From Apoda limacodes (Eukaryota; Arthropoda; Insecta; Lepidoptera; Limacodidae), in assembly GCA_946406115.1 (NCBI GenBank), contig OX291561.1, forward strand, positions 3,588,273-3,652,272: a DNA stretch of 64,000 nucleotides, in the 5' to 3' direction. The notes beneath the pieces were generated by a model that saw only the letters and a program-made list of their open reading frames with translations, did not search any database and was not told where the DNA came from. Made by a program: the position numbers and the translations under genes. Shown piece by piece: positions 35,866-47,431 of the stretch (within the stretch, counting starts at the first letter, position 1; the number at the start of each line of letters is the position of its first letter).

Positions 35866-36165
35866 CTTCGTGCACTTTTTTTGTGATGGGTAAAAAAATG
35901 ATAAACTCGCGAAGGTTGATCGAAAATTCGTAAGACGGAAACCATAATGCCACGCCTATTATAATTTTGAAGTAAAAACGTCTTTAGCGGTGTTGTGCCC
36001 CTTTTTTTTTATGGGTAAAAATGTTGAGCTCTACAGGACGAATAAAAAGTAAGAGGAAATTGGGTTGATGAAAAGATGAAAGTGCGGATTACACATGTTA
36101 AAATTTTATATCCAGGTTGTATGTTTTCACTTCTGCCGGCACTTCCGGAGTGCAACTCGTTTTTT
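35866..36165 (+). mobile_element. Second truncated copy of the same Helitron interior
   Basis: Same blocks (GATGGGTAAAAAAATG, GTAAGACGGAAACC, TAATGCCACGCC, TTCACTTCTGCCGGCA, CGGAGTGCAACTCG). The GGTAAAAA/TTTAGCGG segment occurs twice. Confidence 0.62.
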
Positions 36166-36570
36166 TTTTTAAAAAGAGTGACTCGAGTTACGAATATATT
36201 TCTTTAACACCAGAAGAGCTAAGACAACACGTGTCTAATGCTACACTTACCTTTTTACCACAGTAGTCACGTGAAAAATATCTTAAAGTATACGAATTGA
36301 AAATAATTGGCGACTTTCAAAAGGTGCTAAAGTTAAAAATAATAGTTAGTACCTACCTATCGTTTATCTTTTGATAGGAGCAGAGTATAGCAGGCAGTAT
36401 TTGTAAATTACAATAAACTTATTCAACTAACTTCAGCGTTTGCCTAAGACCTATATTTTCGCAGTGGCATTTCGCTTACTTTCACCAGTTCCACCCATGG
36501 TGGTGGGGAGGGGGGGTGGTTGAAGTACGCTCACGCCGCTTCTATTCGCAAACAAAACATCGTCTGATCC

Positions 36571-37015
36571 GAGATTGCACCAGGGCAGTCTTTGGTGTCA
36601 TTTTCGTATAAATGAAGGATAAGGAATTCATATTTGATAATTTTATAATACCTTTACGTACAAAAAATGGAAATTTTAGTAAAAAACTGAAAATAACTAC
36701 AAACAATTTTCTCTTTAAGCGCATGTAACGTAAAAAATACTTATTTTATAAGATATAAAAAAATATAGCTAGATAGCGTAAGTGTTTTTATGAAAATATA
36801 TATTTTATATACTTATTCTACAAAAACTGCCAGATAAAAATTATGAAAACACCTCGCGTTTTCGTTTTACTACGAACGGCAGCGAGCGCCTTAAGGCAAT
36901 GAGTCATCGTTAACGCGTCGTGATTTTACCAAAGTCCGTCTTTGGTGTCATTTTCGTATAAATAAAAGATGCAGCATTGAAATTAAGGAAATTTCTTAAT
37001 ACCTTAATATTAAAA
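36571..37015 (+). repeat. Pair of ~85-bp direct repeats 356 bp apart
   Basis: GTCTTTGGTGTCATTTTCGT with ATAAAT follows both 36589 and 36943, with weaker similarity on to TTAATACCTT. Between them is a CpG-rich patch (GCGTTTTCGTTTTACTACGA). Could be remnants of a terminally repeated element; no coding sense. Confidence 0.45.
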
Positions 37016-37391
37016 ATATATATTTTTTTAGGAAAACTAAAAGTCAAAAGTATTTTTTTTTTGGTTTGGTTACGTGTCAGTTTGAAATAAGTTAATTATC
37101 ATAAACTTAATAATAATCCGGGGACTTACATTGCTATTCTTGTTTTTAAAAATATATAACATAGGTTTATACTTATTACATACATTATGCTCTAAATAAA
37201 ACCGGAACGCTACGCAACGTCGAGGTCAAGAGACGCGATAGACTAGAAGGTGAGTGGTAAAAATTGAAAAAAAACCTATAAGAGTTTTACATACTTACTT
37301 AGTATATTTTTAATAGAAATTATAGTAGAAAAAAAGACTCGATTGCAAATTAAATAACAGATATCTAAATATTTGCAAATCTTTAATTTGT

Positions 37392-37781
37392 TTAATATTT
37401 TCCACTGCATACACACAGATCAGTGCAGCTCAACCCTTGTTTTATACAACTGCAACTGTCACTGCATTTTTGTTTGCACTTGCACCGTACTAGCTCTAAA
37501 CAAGCACGGGCAGCAACAGGTGCAGTTGTCCAGTGCGGCACCCAGACATTATCGATTTTCATGCATCCCCCGTCTTCGGCATTGGGTAAATTTTGTTGTT
37601 GAGCTGCCGTTTGACCCCACACAAACACTCCTTGATATACGTCCCTATTCAAGTGATGATGGAGAGCATCTTTGGTAGGTGGTACGTGCTCTAACTGACG
37701 ATCCTTTTTAGTAAACAAATGTTTCCTACATTCGTTTACAGTTGTAAACAATTTTACATTTCTCTTGTTGATTGGCCCCAT
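37392..37781 (-). pseudogene. Cysteine-rich C-terminal fragment (CXC-like), repeat-associated
   Basis: 129 open codons. PPTKDALHHHLNRDVYQGVF, then WVPHWTTAP, then a Cys-rich end CKCKQKCSDSCSCIKQGLSC followed by TDLCVCS. This PPT...W...WT..P...C-C-C arrangement recurs at the end of many uncharacterised, high-copy invertebrate proteins linked to mobile DNA; the tail resembles Tesmin/TSO1 CXC metal-binding segments. The upstream coding part is not in frame. Function unknown. Confidence 0.5.
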
Positions 37782-38004
37782 CCCGAAGAAAGATAGCCCA
37801 GCACTTAGGAATTTTGGTGTTGAGGTTCACCCGTGTACGATCAACTGTGCCACGTTTTTGTCGTGTTATACACCCACATCCAGTTTCACTGTCCTGGCAC
37901 CGGGTGGCGAAGACGCTCGTCTCCGCGTCCACGCTAAACAATTGTCTGTAGCCTGATATTAATTGCCATAATTTTCTAGCGCGCACGATGATCGTGCGGG
38001 ATGT

Positions 38005-38095
38005 ATGCTTGTTCGTCAGCTAAGTGTTAGCGTCCATAGGATTAGGCGAGCCATGTGCCTCTTTTCCACCTCAGTGGTGTAAAAATATAATCTTA
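38005..38095 (+). mobile_element. Degenerate 3' fragment of the same LINE
   Basis: GCGTCCATAGG...CCACCTCAGTGGTGTAAAAA is the 3' terminus of the family in forward orientation, with several substitutions. Confidence 0.55.
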
Positions 38096-38919
38096 TCTAC
38101 GTAAAACTTTTGGCAAAGACAGCAATGTATTTTATGCAAAAGCATTTTCGTTGATGAAAGCTAAATAATTATTTTATAGCAAAAACTTCATTTATAACAC
38201 AGTTTTACTCAAAATTATAAAAAAAACTGTATTTAAAGACCTCATCTCTAGTATATCTACCTACAATTCAAAAAAATATAGTATTTCTTCCACCGCCTTA
38301 CTGGCAACACCGTTCAAACACTCTATTCATCAGCCGATTTGCATGAAACGAAATGAATTTACATGAAAAGAGGTGGAATCTTATGAAACGAAGACATTAA
38401 TTGATTTCAGAAATTAAATTATAATTTCAAGGAACTCTAATCCTTAAAATATAAAGTAAATCGTGGGTTATATATGCGTACTTACTATACATAAAGTAAC
38501 TCTGTCTGTCTGTCAAACGCTATGCGCCATGTTTTTTCGACATATCTATTTTAAATTTGGTCGATCTATCGACTAAAACAGTCACCGCGATTAACAAGCC
38601 ATAAGTAAATCAATTAAACATATCTCGAATTCGAGATTATCTCTATAAGCACGAGAATCAGGCCCCAGGTTTATTTAAAAAACCACTTTTGATGCATTAT
38701 TAGAATTATGCAAATTAAAAAGCAAAGAGCAAATTATCTGTGAAAAATAAATGTATGGATATGTATATTTGTTAGTTTTAATTCATTTGTATAAAACTTA
38801 TATATTAAAAGAAGCTAGTGCGAAGTTCATGAATGTGAATTCTTTGTTTGCCTTGATGACTCAGTTGGGGCTAAACCGAGGTGAGTAGGTCAAAATATTT
38901 TGAACGTAGGTGTTTTCTA

Positions 38920-39180
38920 TCCATACTAATATTATAGATGCGAAAGTATCTCCGTCTATGTGTTACCCTTTTAACGGTTAAGCCATTGAACCAATTTCGA
39001 TTAATGTTTTTTTTATTATATTGCCAAAGAACGATTTCGTTTGCTGCACCCGTTTCCAAAATAGCATGTTGCGGCTGACTTCATAGACATAGTCACCATT
39101 ATATCTCCGGATCTGTTACACCTGCAAACACGGGGTTTAAAACTTGGTCTTTGCTCATTTTTAATATTTTTTTGCAGCCG
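38920..39180 (+). mobile_element. Helitron 5' end, truncated
   Basis: A|TCCATACTAATATTATAGAT followed by GCGAAAGTA is the same 5' motif; no CTAG end found downstream. Right border is a guess. Confidence 0.5.
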
Positions 39181-40036
39181 GTTCAAAGCTAACGTTTTAC
39201 TGTTTAAAGATACGAGCTATGGAGAAAGCTATTATCAATGGGAGAGGACTTCCTGATCCGGAATCTGGACTGAGGATATTTCCTTAAGAAACGAACTTGA
39301 TTAACTGACATAGCCTAAGAAGTGAGCAAACTGAAGTGGCAATAGTTGTCAAAACAATGGATCAGCAAAGGTCTTGGGTGTAGACCAAAATCGGAAGTCG
39401 CAGATATAAGATAACGTAAATACGCAGTTTTTATGCAAATTTATCATTGATAATTATTATACTCTAGGGTTTTAAAGAAAATTTAAGAAAAATCTTCTAT
39501 GGTTTCGTATGCGTACCGATGATCTAGGCCCTATATACTGCACACCAGATATTGTTTTTTTCTTTTTTATACAAAAGGTATTTTTAAAAGTTCGATAATG
39601 AAAATACTTACCAGTGACTACAACTTTTCGTGTTATTTATAGAACATGTCTGCGAGATTTAATTCACGTTTTGGCTAAAGGTGGCCACTTTTAGTAGAAA
39701 CCCAAATTAAAACTAGGAGACATGTTCTAAGAACAATACAAAACAATTATATTTTTCATTTTTTTACTTTTTTAAAATATGCTGTGTATAAAGAAGAAAT
39801 AAACAAATCTAGTGGCGGCGCTAGTGTAAGAAAGTACGTTTTGAAAAGTTTGTGAAAGACAGCGTTGCCGTTTGGCAACTTTGGTTGCCATTTTATCAAC
39901 TTTTAACCCCTCTTGACAACCGCTTGGCAACCAAGCTTAAATGTCAACTTTTAGGCAACTTTTTGGCGATGTTGGTTTGGCTAAAGAAAACGAAATATTT
40001 TCGCAGATTAACTGAACGCATCTAAAAAACTAAACG

Positions 40037-40119
40037 CAAATTTATTCGCATGCTTGTGTTCAACAACTCACACTATATACTAGTGTGAGTTGTTGAACAC
40101 AAGCATGCGAAAAAATTTG
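40037..40119. repeat. Near-perfect hairpin, 39-nt arms, 5-nt loop
   Basis: 40037-40075 pairs with 40081-40119 with a single mismatch; the inner 30 nt (TCGCATGCTTGTGTTCAACA...) are perfect; loop TATAC. Lies between the hAT-like terminus and the hAT transposase. Confidence 0.96.
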
Positions 40120-40529
40120 GTGTTGAGTTTCGTGCGCTCTCTTTCTGTCATATAGGAAAATGTATTTGCTCTCCTCCTGTCAGTGCAACTTCTACACCAG
40201 TCAGAGTGACAACAAGTTCTCAAAGATAGCCCTATAGATACCTACCTAATCTGTGGTAATCTGTGATGCTCGTTAACATTCTAGGTATTAGCGTTGAACA
40301 ATAAATTTACACGCGTGTATCTGGAGTTTATGTCGTATGTTTTAGGACTACTCTCTGATTTCAACATCTTATTTCAATCTAAAAGACCACTTTTGCACAT
40401 TTTAAAACTGGAAGTGTAAAAACATATTATAACCGTAGCAAGCAATTACATGAAAATTAATTATTGCAAATCCGTCGACCCCCTAAAAATTTAATATGCG
40501 AACCCGGGATATTTCGAAACTCTGGAAAC

Positions 40530-41722
40530 ATTATATTTGGGACTAGCCGCACAAGATTCAATAAACGAGATGAAACAAGATATCTCACCACCCGCAGAAC
40601 ATATTAAGAATATCCAAAAAAGATATCTCACCACCGGCAGAACATATTAAGAATATCCAAAAAAGATATTTCACCACCGGCAGAACATATTAAGAATATC
40701 CAAAAAAGATATCTCACCACCGGCAGAACATATTAAGAATATCCAAAAAAGATATCTCACCACCGGCAGAACATATTAAGAATATCAAAAAAAGATATCT
40801 CACCACCGGCAGAACATATTAAGAATATCCAAAAAAGATATCTCACCACCGGCAGAACATATTAAGAATATCCAAAAAAGATATCTCACCACCGGCAGAA
40901 CATATTAAGAATATCCAAAAAAGATATCTCACCACCGGCAGAACATATTAAGAATATCCAAAAAGATATCTCACCACCGGCAGAACATATTAAGAATATC
41001 TAAAAAAGATATCTCACCACCGGCAGAACATATTAAGAATATCCAAAAAAGATATCTCACCACCCGCAGAACATATTAAGAATATCCAAAAAAGATATCT
41101 CACCACCGGCAGAACATATTAAGAATATCCAAAAAAGATATCTCACCACCGGCAGAACATATTAAGATTATCCAAAAAAGATATCTCACCACCGGCAGAA
41201 CATATTAAGAATATCCAAAAAAGTTGTCTGGCGTTTTACATTAAACTCATTGGTCAGATTATTAAAAGATCCGATTTTACTGACCCGCATTATGACTTAA
41301 TGGATAAGATCGTAGATCCTCAAAAAGTCCAAAATAATAATCATCAGGATCTATTGAATGTAATTGTGCGTTTTCCAAGTTTATTAGCATATATAAACAT
41401 CGAAGATGTACACAAGGAACGGACAAGTCATGCATTGTTAGACTCCGTAGATAGTGAAATATCAAACGGTGAAGAATATTGGAAAAGCATTTTCAAAATC
41501 AAAGATGCTTTTAACAACCGAGCCTAATTTTCAGAAAGTTTTGAGTCTTCTTTTTGTACTTCCCTTTTCAAATGCCTGCGTCGAAAGAATTAATAAAGAC
41601 TGATAATAGGAACCGATTGAATACGGAGACCATATCAGTTTTATTGGCTATAAAAGCATCTGTCAGAGATGCAACTATATTCGAGCCCACAAAAAAGATG
41701 ATAGAAAAGAATATAAAATAAA
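40530..41722 (+). pseudogene. hAT transposase, C-terminal part, interrupted by a minisatellite
   Basis: Readable pieces in order: LGLAAQDSINEMKQDISPPA before the array; after it KSCLAFYIKLIGQIIKRSDF, DPHYDLMDKIVDPQKV, EYWKSIFKIKDAF, a stop, FQKVLSLLFVLPFSNACVER then stops, and NRLNTETISVLLAIKASVRD ending TAA at about 41722. The last three are the hAT dimerisation region (LPFSNAxVER...NRLxxET). Stops near 41524 and after NKD, plus a frame change at about 41605, kill it. The 43-bp array sits between ISPPAEHIKNIQK and SCLAF. Confidence 0.72.
40579..41222. repeat. 43-bp minisatellite, 15 copies
   Basis: Units start GATATCTCACCACCGGCAGA and end AATATCCAAAAAA; 15 head-to-tail copies, one a base short (42 bp), nearly identical. 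No unique spacers, so not CRISPR. Both flanks are single-copy transposase sequence, and one unit reads in frame with it (DISPPAEHIKNIQK), so the unit is a piece of the transposase gene. Confidence 0.97.
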
Positions 41723-42196
41723 CTACCTATAAAAAAAATACATTCAAAAAACATGCAAGCACGGCAATAAAAAAAAACAAATTCCCAGCACCTTTTGTTA
41801 GAATTAATAGTTTAAAACTATTATGTTTAAGGTAAAATCTGCTTCTTAATGCTTTGCTTGTTTAATGGAATTAGTAAACGAAGGCGGTTTCTTTGCAGAT
41901 CGTTATTTTACCTCTACGTAGCATATTTAAAAAAAAGAATTTTGATCTGCCTTCTAAATAAAATATTCTTGATGAAATGCAATATTTAATTTTTGAAAGT
42001 GAACGTGTATTGCAAATTTATTAGTATATTTAAATTAAATTATGTTGTTTAGTAAGTACTCACAAGCTTAGCATTTTATTTTTCTAAGATAATGAGAACA
42101 TTTATTATAATAATTGTATCATGATCAATTGCTGTTCGTCACTGCTTCGACCTCTCTACAGCCTAACTCGATTGCTTTCACTAGTGCTATAGTTTA

Positions 42197-42208
42197 TGTA
42201 ATCATCTT
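42197..42208. repeat. Target-site duplication, left copy (Jockey)
   Basis: TGTAATCATCTT, identical to 47432-47443. The final TT merges with the poly-T tail, so true length is 10-12 bp. Confidence 0.9.
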
Positions 42209-42322
42209 TTTTTTTTTTTTTTTCTGAGCTGACTATGCAGTTGGCTGTTGCAGCCATTACTGCTTCACCGGACTTTTGGGGCGAGACTCTAAAGGAGCCT
42301 CAGCCCATGTAGCGCCCAACGC

Positions 42323-45300
42323 TCAAGGGCTCCCCACGGGGGAAGCCTCGGCTTGGGTTGTCGCTCTCGGGGGCGTCCCTTCGACCGGCGTGAGTCTCGA
42401 ACCCGAAGGTGAGTCACCGCCAGGAGGGGAGTTCCCCGTTACGCGAGTGCGGTTGCGATTGAGTGGGGGCGAGAAGCGCCCCGGCACTCTTTGATACCTA
42501 GTGTATCCTTGTGGGCGCCGACGAACTCGGGGACGTCGGCGTCGTGTTTGGAGGGAGGCCCTATTCGGGGAGGTCGTAGAGACTAATCTCGCTATCCGGA
42601 CAGCGAGATCGTCATCTGGGGACGTTAGTACGTGCCGAGGCCGCCTAACAATAGTTTTACGACCGTGACCGGGTCGATCGGGGGGATGATACGTTGTGGA
42701 TTGCACAATTAATCGATTCGGGTGATTTTGCCTACGCTCGAAAAAGCGGACTGCCAAGTCTTTAAAGTATTGGGGAATCGTGGGAAGTTCGAAGTCTCTG
42801 TGTAGGTCCGCATTGCGAGCGTACCAAGAGGCTCCAGAGGCCACTCTGAGAAAGCGGTTTTGGAGGGTCTGGAGTTTGTGGAGATTGCGCTTGGACAGCG
42901 CAAAGACTACGCTAGCATAAGCTAGTATGGGGCGGATACAAGTTGTGTAAAGATTTAGCTTATTTCTAAGCGACATCTTACTATACTTGCTTATCATGGG
43001 ATAGAGACGACCGAGGACAAAAGCGGCTCGGTCTCTGACTATTTTGGTGTGAGCTTGGAAGTTAAAACGACTATCCATGGTCACACCGAGATATTTGGTC
43101 TTATTTTGCCAGGGAATGGCACGACCGAAAAGAGAAAGGGGAGGAGGCCGCGAAGGGCGGCCTAAGGTAAAAAGGACGGCAGAGCTTTTGTCGGGATTCA
43201 CCTCGATTCTCCATTTCCGAAACCACTCGCCTAGGGCGGTGATAGCGGGTTGGAGTCTCTCAGTGATTCGACTCACTTGCCTATCGTTGGTATAGAGAGC
43301 GGTATCGTCCGCAAAGAGGGCTAGATTGGTACCTATCGTTTTAGTGACATCGTTAGTGTACAGAAGGTACAAGATGGGGGCGAGCACGGACCCTTGCGGG
43401 ACTCCTGCTTCTATGGGACGGGGGGAAGAGAGAGTGCCTTCAACTTTGTAGCGAAAGCTACGATTCGACAAATAGTCTCGTATGATGAGCACGAGACGAT
43501 CTGGCAACTGAAAGTTGTACAGTTTAAAAATTAAACCGTTGTGCCAGACTTTGTCGGAAGCTTTCGCTACATCGAAGAAGACAGCGCCCGTGTGATGGGT
43601 CTTACCTAACGCTGGTTAAAAGCCAGTAAGAATATGATCCGTTATGCGGAGGACTTGATGGACGCATGAGTGTTTGGCACGAAAGCCGAACTGCTCGTCT
43701 ATTAAAATGCCTCTGGAGACTATAGCGTTCCGTAGGCTAGCGAGGAGGAGACGTTCATAGAGTTTACCAAGGGCCTTTAGTAAACTTATGGGGCGATAGG
43801 AGGACGGCTCGGTACGAGCTTTGCCAGGCTTATGGATGCCTATAACAATTGCATCTTTCCATTGAGAAGGAAAGATGCAATGTACCATAGCATCGTTAAA
43901 GATCGCTACTAGGAGGCAGATAAGGGGAAGAGTGAGGCGCTTTAGGATATCGTTAGAGATACCTTCTGCACCGGGGGCTTTACGGGGGCGTAGGTCTATG
44001 ATGACCTGTACGACTTCGTCGACAGTGACAGGGGGCAGGGGGTCTTGTGGAGGCAGAGAAGTTCTGCGCTCCAATTCGCCGTCTACCTCACGCACGTGAT
44101 CGGGATCGAAGGGCTGTGTGCTTAAGGCACATTGGGCTTGGAGGCTAGACGCTAGGCAATCCACTTTTTCGTCGTCATTGAACGCGGGAACGTTGTTGGG
44201 ACGAGTTAACGGAGGGAGAGTTTGCGGTTTTGGATTTTAGAGCTCTGGCTAAGTGCCAATAAGCTTGGTGAGAAGGAGAAATGTTCTCCATAAGATCACC
44301 GAAACGTTGGGCGCGAAGCTCAGCTACAGCGGTTCTTACACGGCGGTGTAAGTCGTTGAAGCGAGCTTTATTTTCGGTAGTGGGAGCGCGATCGCGTGCG
44401 CGGCGGGCCGCGTTACGCTCAGTCATTAGCGACCTGATGTGCTGAGGCAGGATTAGGTGGTGATAATCACCAACCGGCACCTGTCGTGAGCACTCGCCAA
44501 CGGTGGCGGTCAGGTGTCTAGTGAGAGAGTCGATAGCTACGTTTAGGTCGGTCGCGGAAGAGATTACGTTGGGAACGCGGTCTAGATGTGGCGAGCTGGG
44601 ATTTTCGAGCAATTGCCCAAATTTATCCCAGTCCGCAACGGTTCTAGTGTCGGGAGGAGAGTCCGAAGGGGAAACTAATCGGAGGACGACAGGGCGGTGG
44701 TCCGAGTCAAGTTCGTCAAGAACCTCTATAGAGCGAAAGCTTATCCTTACATTCTTTAGAAGTGCTATGTCCAGTACGTCAGGATTGTTCCTAGTATTGT
44801 GGGGAAAGAAAGTGGGCGTCATGGGAGCGATGATATCAAAGTTTAGTCTGTCAGCTAAATCGTCAAGGAGTCTGCCTCTCCGTGAAGTTACAGAAGAGTT
44901 CCAGCGGCGATGCTTGCAATTTAGGTCGCCGGCAAGAATGACGGCGTCGCCTAAATTTAAGAGCGACTGAAGGTCGCTCTCGAGCAAGTCTTTTAAGGGA
45001 GAGAGATATACCGATGCAATGATGATCGGCTGATGGCCGGTCATCGCTAAGCGGCAGACGGATGCTTCTATATTCGTTAGTGGTGGAGGATCGATAGGGG
45101 AGCAATGCAGGGAGCGCCTGTAATAGATGAGAGTGCCTCCGAGATTGGAGGCAGTTCTATCATTACGGACGGTGCGATAGTTCGCGATCGAAGGGGTGCG
45201 GACAGCGGGCTTGAGGAACGTTTCCTGGATGAGGAAGACGTCCGGTTTTTGGGACGAGAGGAATTGCGATAATTCCTCTCTTTGGTAACGAAGACCGTTG

Positions 45301-45359
45301 GCATTAAAATAGCCTAAGGAGACGGACCGGGGTTTTTCGCGCGCGGTTGTGCAATCCAT
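42323..45359 (-). pseudogene. Jockey ORF2 (endonuclease-reverse transcriptase), broken
   Basis: Starts MDCTTAREK at 45359. Endonuclease motifs are FLIQETFLKP, VILAGDLNCKHRRWNSS and LDSDHRPVVL. The reverse transcriptase begins at RKAPGAEGISNDILKRL and YRPISLLKALGKLYE, then GFRAKHSC, AGVPQGSVLAP and the catalytic FADD (43315-43304). Breaks: an extra A in a short A-run (plus-strand T-run 44228-44231) shifts the frame between endonuclease and RT, and an in-frame TAA at 43618-43616 lies before KTHHTGAVFF. Otherwise open, so decay looks fairly recent. The Arg/Pro-rich tail runs to 42323. Confidence 0.9.
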
Positions 45360-45367
45360 TTTGGTTT

Positions 45368-46680
45368 TTAGCGTTTTGGGGCGACCCTGCGGAGGGCGGC
45401 GAAGAAGTCGCGATGCTTAGCCATGAAGCTGAGCATTTGATTGAGATCGTTGAGTTGTACGTATTCGGCGTACACTATCTCGAAGTAGGCTGGGTCGCAG
45501 GCCCAAGAAATTTCGGTGAGAATACAGAAATGCTGCTGCTCGGCCGTCTGAGCGGCGTTGCGGGGCAGCGCGAGAGAGGGGCGCGGGGGGGCAAGACGCG
45601 TTTGCGCGAGAGGCGCTGGGCGCGAGATGTCCCGGGACATGAGAGGGGCGGGGTAAGGAATACCCGTGACAGAGACGGGCCCAGGGAGAGCAGACAAAAG
45701 TTTGTCTGTCTCCTTAGATTTGGCTGCGTTAATTAGCGCTGGAGGACGGCTCCAGGCGTTAACAGCAGGGAGTGGGGCAGGCACGAGCGGAGCCTGTTGG
45801 CGGGGGGGCGCGATTTACCCTGTTTGGGTTTACGCGAGCTCTGTTTGGGAGCTTTGGGGCACCCGCGGTAATTCGCTGGGTGGCCTTCGCTCCCACAGAG
45901 TACGCAAGCGACCGGGTCGGATGCGTTATCGCGATTGCGATCACAGTCCGGAGTGGCGTGATCACGCAGACATTTCACGCAGCGCGGTCTGCGTCTGCAG
46001 TTGCGCTGTGCGTGGCCATACAGTTGGCATCGGTGGCATTGCCCTGGGTTCGACCGCTTGTGCGGAGTCTCGACCCGGACGCCCTTGAGGCTGCACACAT
46101 CTTTAATATTAAAGATAGCTTTGCCTTCTTTGGTCAGATCGAGCACTACGAGCACCATGTCGTAGCACTATGATTTGTTGCGGCCATTGTATATACGATG
46201 TACTTCCCGTACGGGAGGCCTTCCGCTTTTTCCCCTTTTTTGTCCCCAGACCAACCACTTTGAAGCCTTCGTCATCCTCAGACAACGCCGACTCAGCGGA
46301 CATTACGGCTACCGGAGACAGGGGTGCGGTTTCGGAGGTTGCGGGGGTGGGGTAGCGAGTGACCGAGAAAGGGTCTCATCGGCTACCGGAGTGAGTGGAC
46401 GATTAGGCACAGGGGCCCGAAGAGCGCGGCGAGCGACACGCGGGTCGCGATGGCGGGGTTCGCGGGAGAGAGAGCGCGAACGAGTGTTGCGCGAGCGAGA
46501 GCGCGAGCGAGACGGGGAACGCGGCGGCAAACACAGGGAGGGTACCAACTTGTCGTACGCTTGATGGGCAGCCACAGCCTGGGAAGCGTAGGCTTGGACC
46601 AGATCTGAGTGATCATGAAGGACAGCCTTGATGATCTCCCCTATCTGGTGCCGGGACATGCCAGTGAGTACTTCGGCCAT
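45368..46680 (-). pseudogene. Jockey ORF1 (gag-like, zinc knuckles), broken
   Basis: The RNA-binding protein of the element. The N-terminus (from 46680) has an Arg/Ser-rich stretch (RSPSRSRSRSRNTRSRSLSR). The C-terminal half carries a PRE_C2HC-type segment (AIFNIKDVCSLKGVRVETP) followed by three knuckles: CHRCQLYGHAQRNC, CVKCLRDHATPDC and CVLCGSEGHPANYRGC. Its last ~110 residues end ALRRVAPKR, just before the ORF2 start. Frame changes occur near 46305, near 46150-46190 and near 45775. Between SYIQWPQQ and VLVVLDL the expected RNA-recognition-like region is missing, suggesting an internal deletion of some hundred codons near 46155-46200. Confidence 0.85.
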
Positions 46681-47431
46681 CGCGGGAGTGGCCGAGGTGT
46701 AGATTTTGAGTACCTAGTGACTCCCCACCATTGCTGCAAGAATACCTAATGGGTGTGGCCAGGCGCCCCGCAGTGCTACGGATTGCCTTGTGTGTACCTA
46801 ACTCCTACTCCTACGGCCGGGGTTACGTTGTCACCGTTAGGTTTCCCCCCAGCAACGAGACGTTTACGAAGAAGAAATGTTAGGTAGACCGCAACTCTGA
46901 AAAAAGCTATACGATCTCACCCACCAGCCCTTGAGCACTCGAACTGGATTTCTACAAACTAAACGCAATCGATACTTAAAACGCGAGAATGCACGGAGCG
47001 GCGAACCGCTGAAGCGGAAATACTACGCTAGCGATTTAACATAAAGCCGGACTCAGACCGGGCGAACCGGTAACAGTCAAAGAGGCAAGCGAGGGTCACC
47101 GCTATGCGTAGTAGTTCCGCGACTACGAGAACACACACTCACGCACAAAAACACACAGTATCGCTTCGATAAACTTTGCGTTATGGGCGCGTTAAAAAGC
47201 GCGCAAACACTCTCAGAGCGGGCCGAGAAGCAATTTCCCAGCCAATACACACTGCCGAGCAGCGCTCAACACTCAGGCCGATGATCCAAACAACAATTCG
47301 AGGTCGTCAGCGCTGAGGCAAAACACCACACAGGAATGCGCACCAGCTGAGTCACCACTGCACGGAGCACTTAGAGAGCACTTGACGCTCTAGAACACGA
47401 CCGCACAACACGAAAGTCGAATCGGGAATCG

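Larger units (their letters stand above)
33846..37391. other. Intergenic DNA with repeat fragments only
   Basis: Outside the listed repeats there is no gene. The 35427-35678 open frame (83 codons) has no domain I know and is not flanked by clear splice sites. Confidence 0.5.
39862..41722 (+). mobile_element. Degenerate hAT-superfamily DNA transposon
   Basis: CAGCGTTGCCGTTTGGCAAC at 39862 looks like a hAT 5' terminus, followed by subterminal GGCAAC/GGTTGCC motifs up to 39970. The 3' part of a hAT transposase follows (40530-41722). I could not find the matching right terminus; it may have decayed. Linking the terminus to the transposase is inference from position and orientation. Confidence 0.5.
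42209..47431 (-). mobile_element. Full-span Jockey-clade LINE with 12-bp target-site duplication
   Basis: A 5.2-kb GC-rich block in AT-rich DNA. Reading right to left: 5' UTR of about 750 bp (47431-46681, presumably carrying the internal promoter as in other Jockeys), ORF1 (gag-like), ORF2 (endonuclease-RT) and poly-A (poly-T 42207-42223). TGTAATCATCTT occurs at both borders, 42197-42208 and 47432-47443, which fixes the ends and shows insertion by target-primed reverse transcription. Both ORFs are broken, so it is full in span but dead. It inserted into AT-rich DNA beside a dead hAT element. Confidence 0.93.

Noticed and set aside
38310..38400. Similarity to 63420-63490 (GCCGATTTGCATGAAA)
   Set aside because: Short shared motif of a common AT-rich repeat; borders cannot be drawn.
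40579..41222. CRISPR-like regular repeats
   Set aside because: Units are directly adjacent without spacers, derived from a transposase, in a eukaryotic genome.
45347..46564. Plus-strand frames up to 140 codons
   Set aside because: Shadows opposite Jockey ORF1 and ORF2 in GC-rich DNA.
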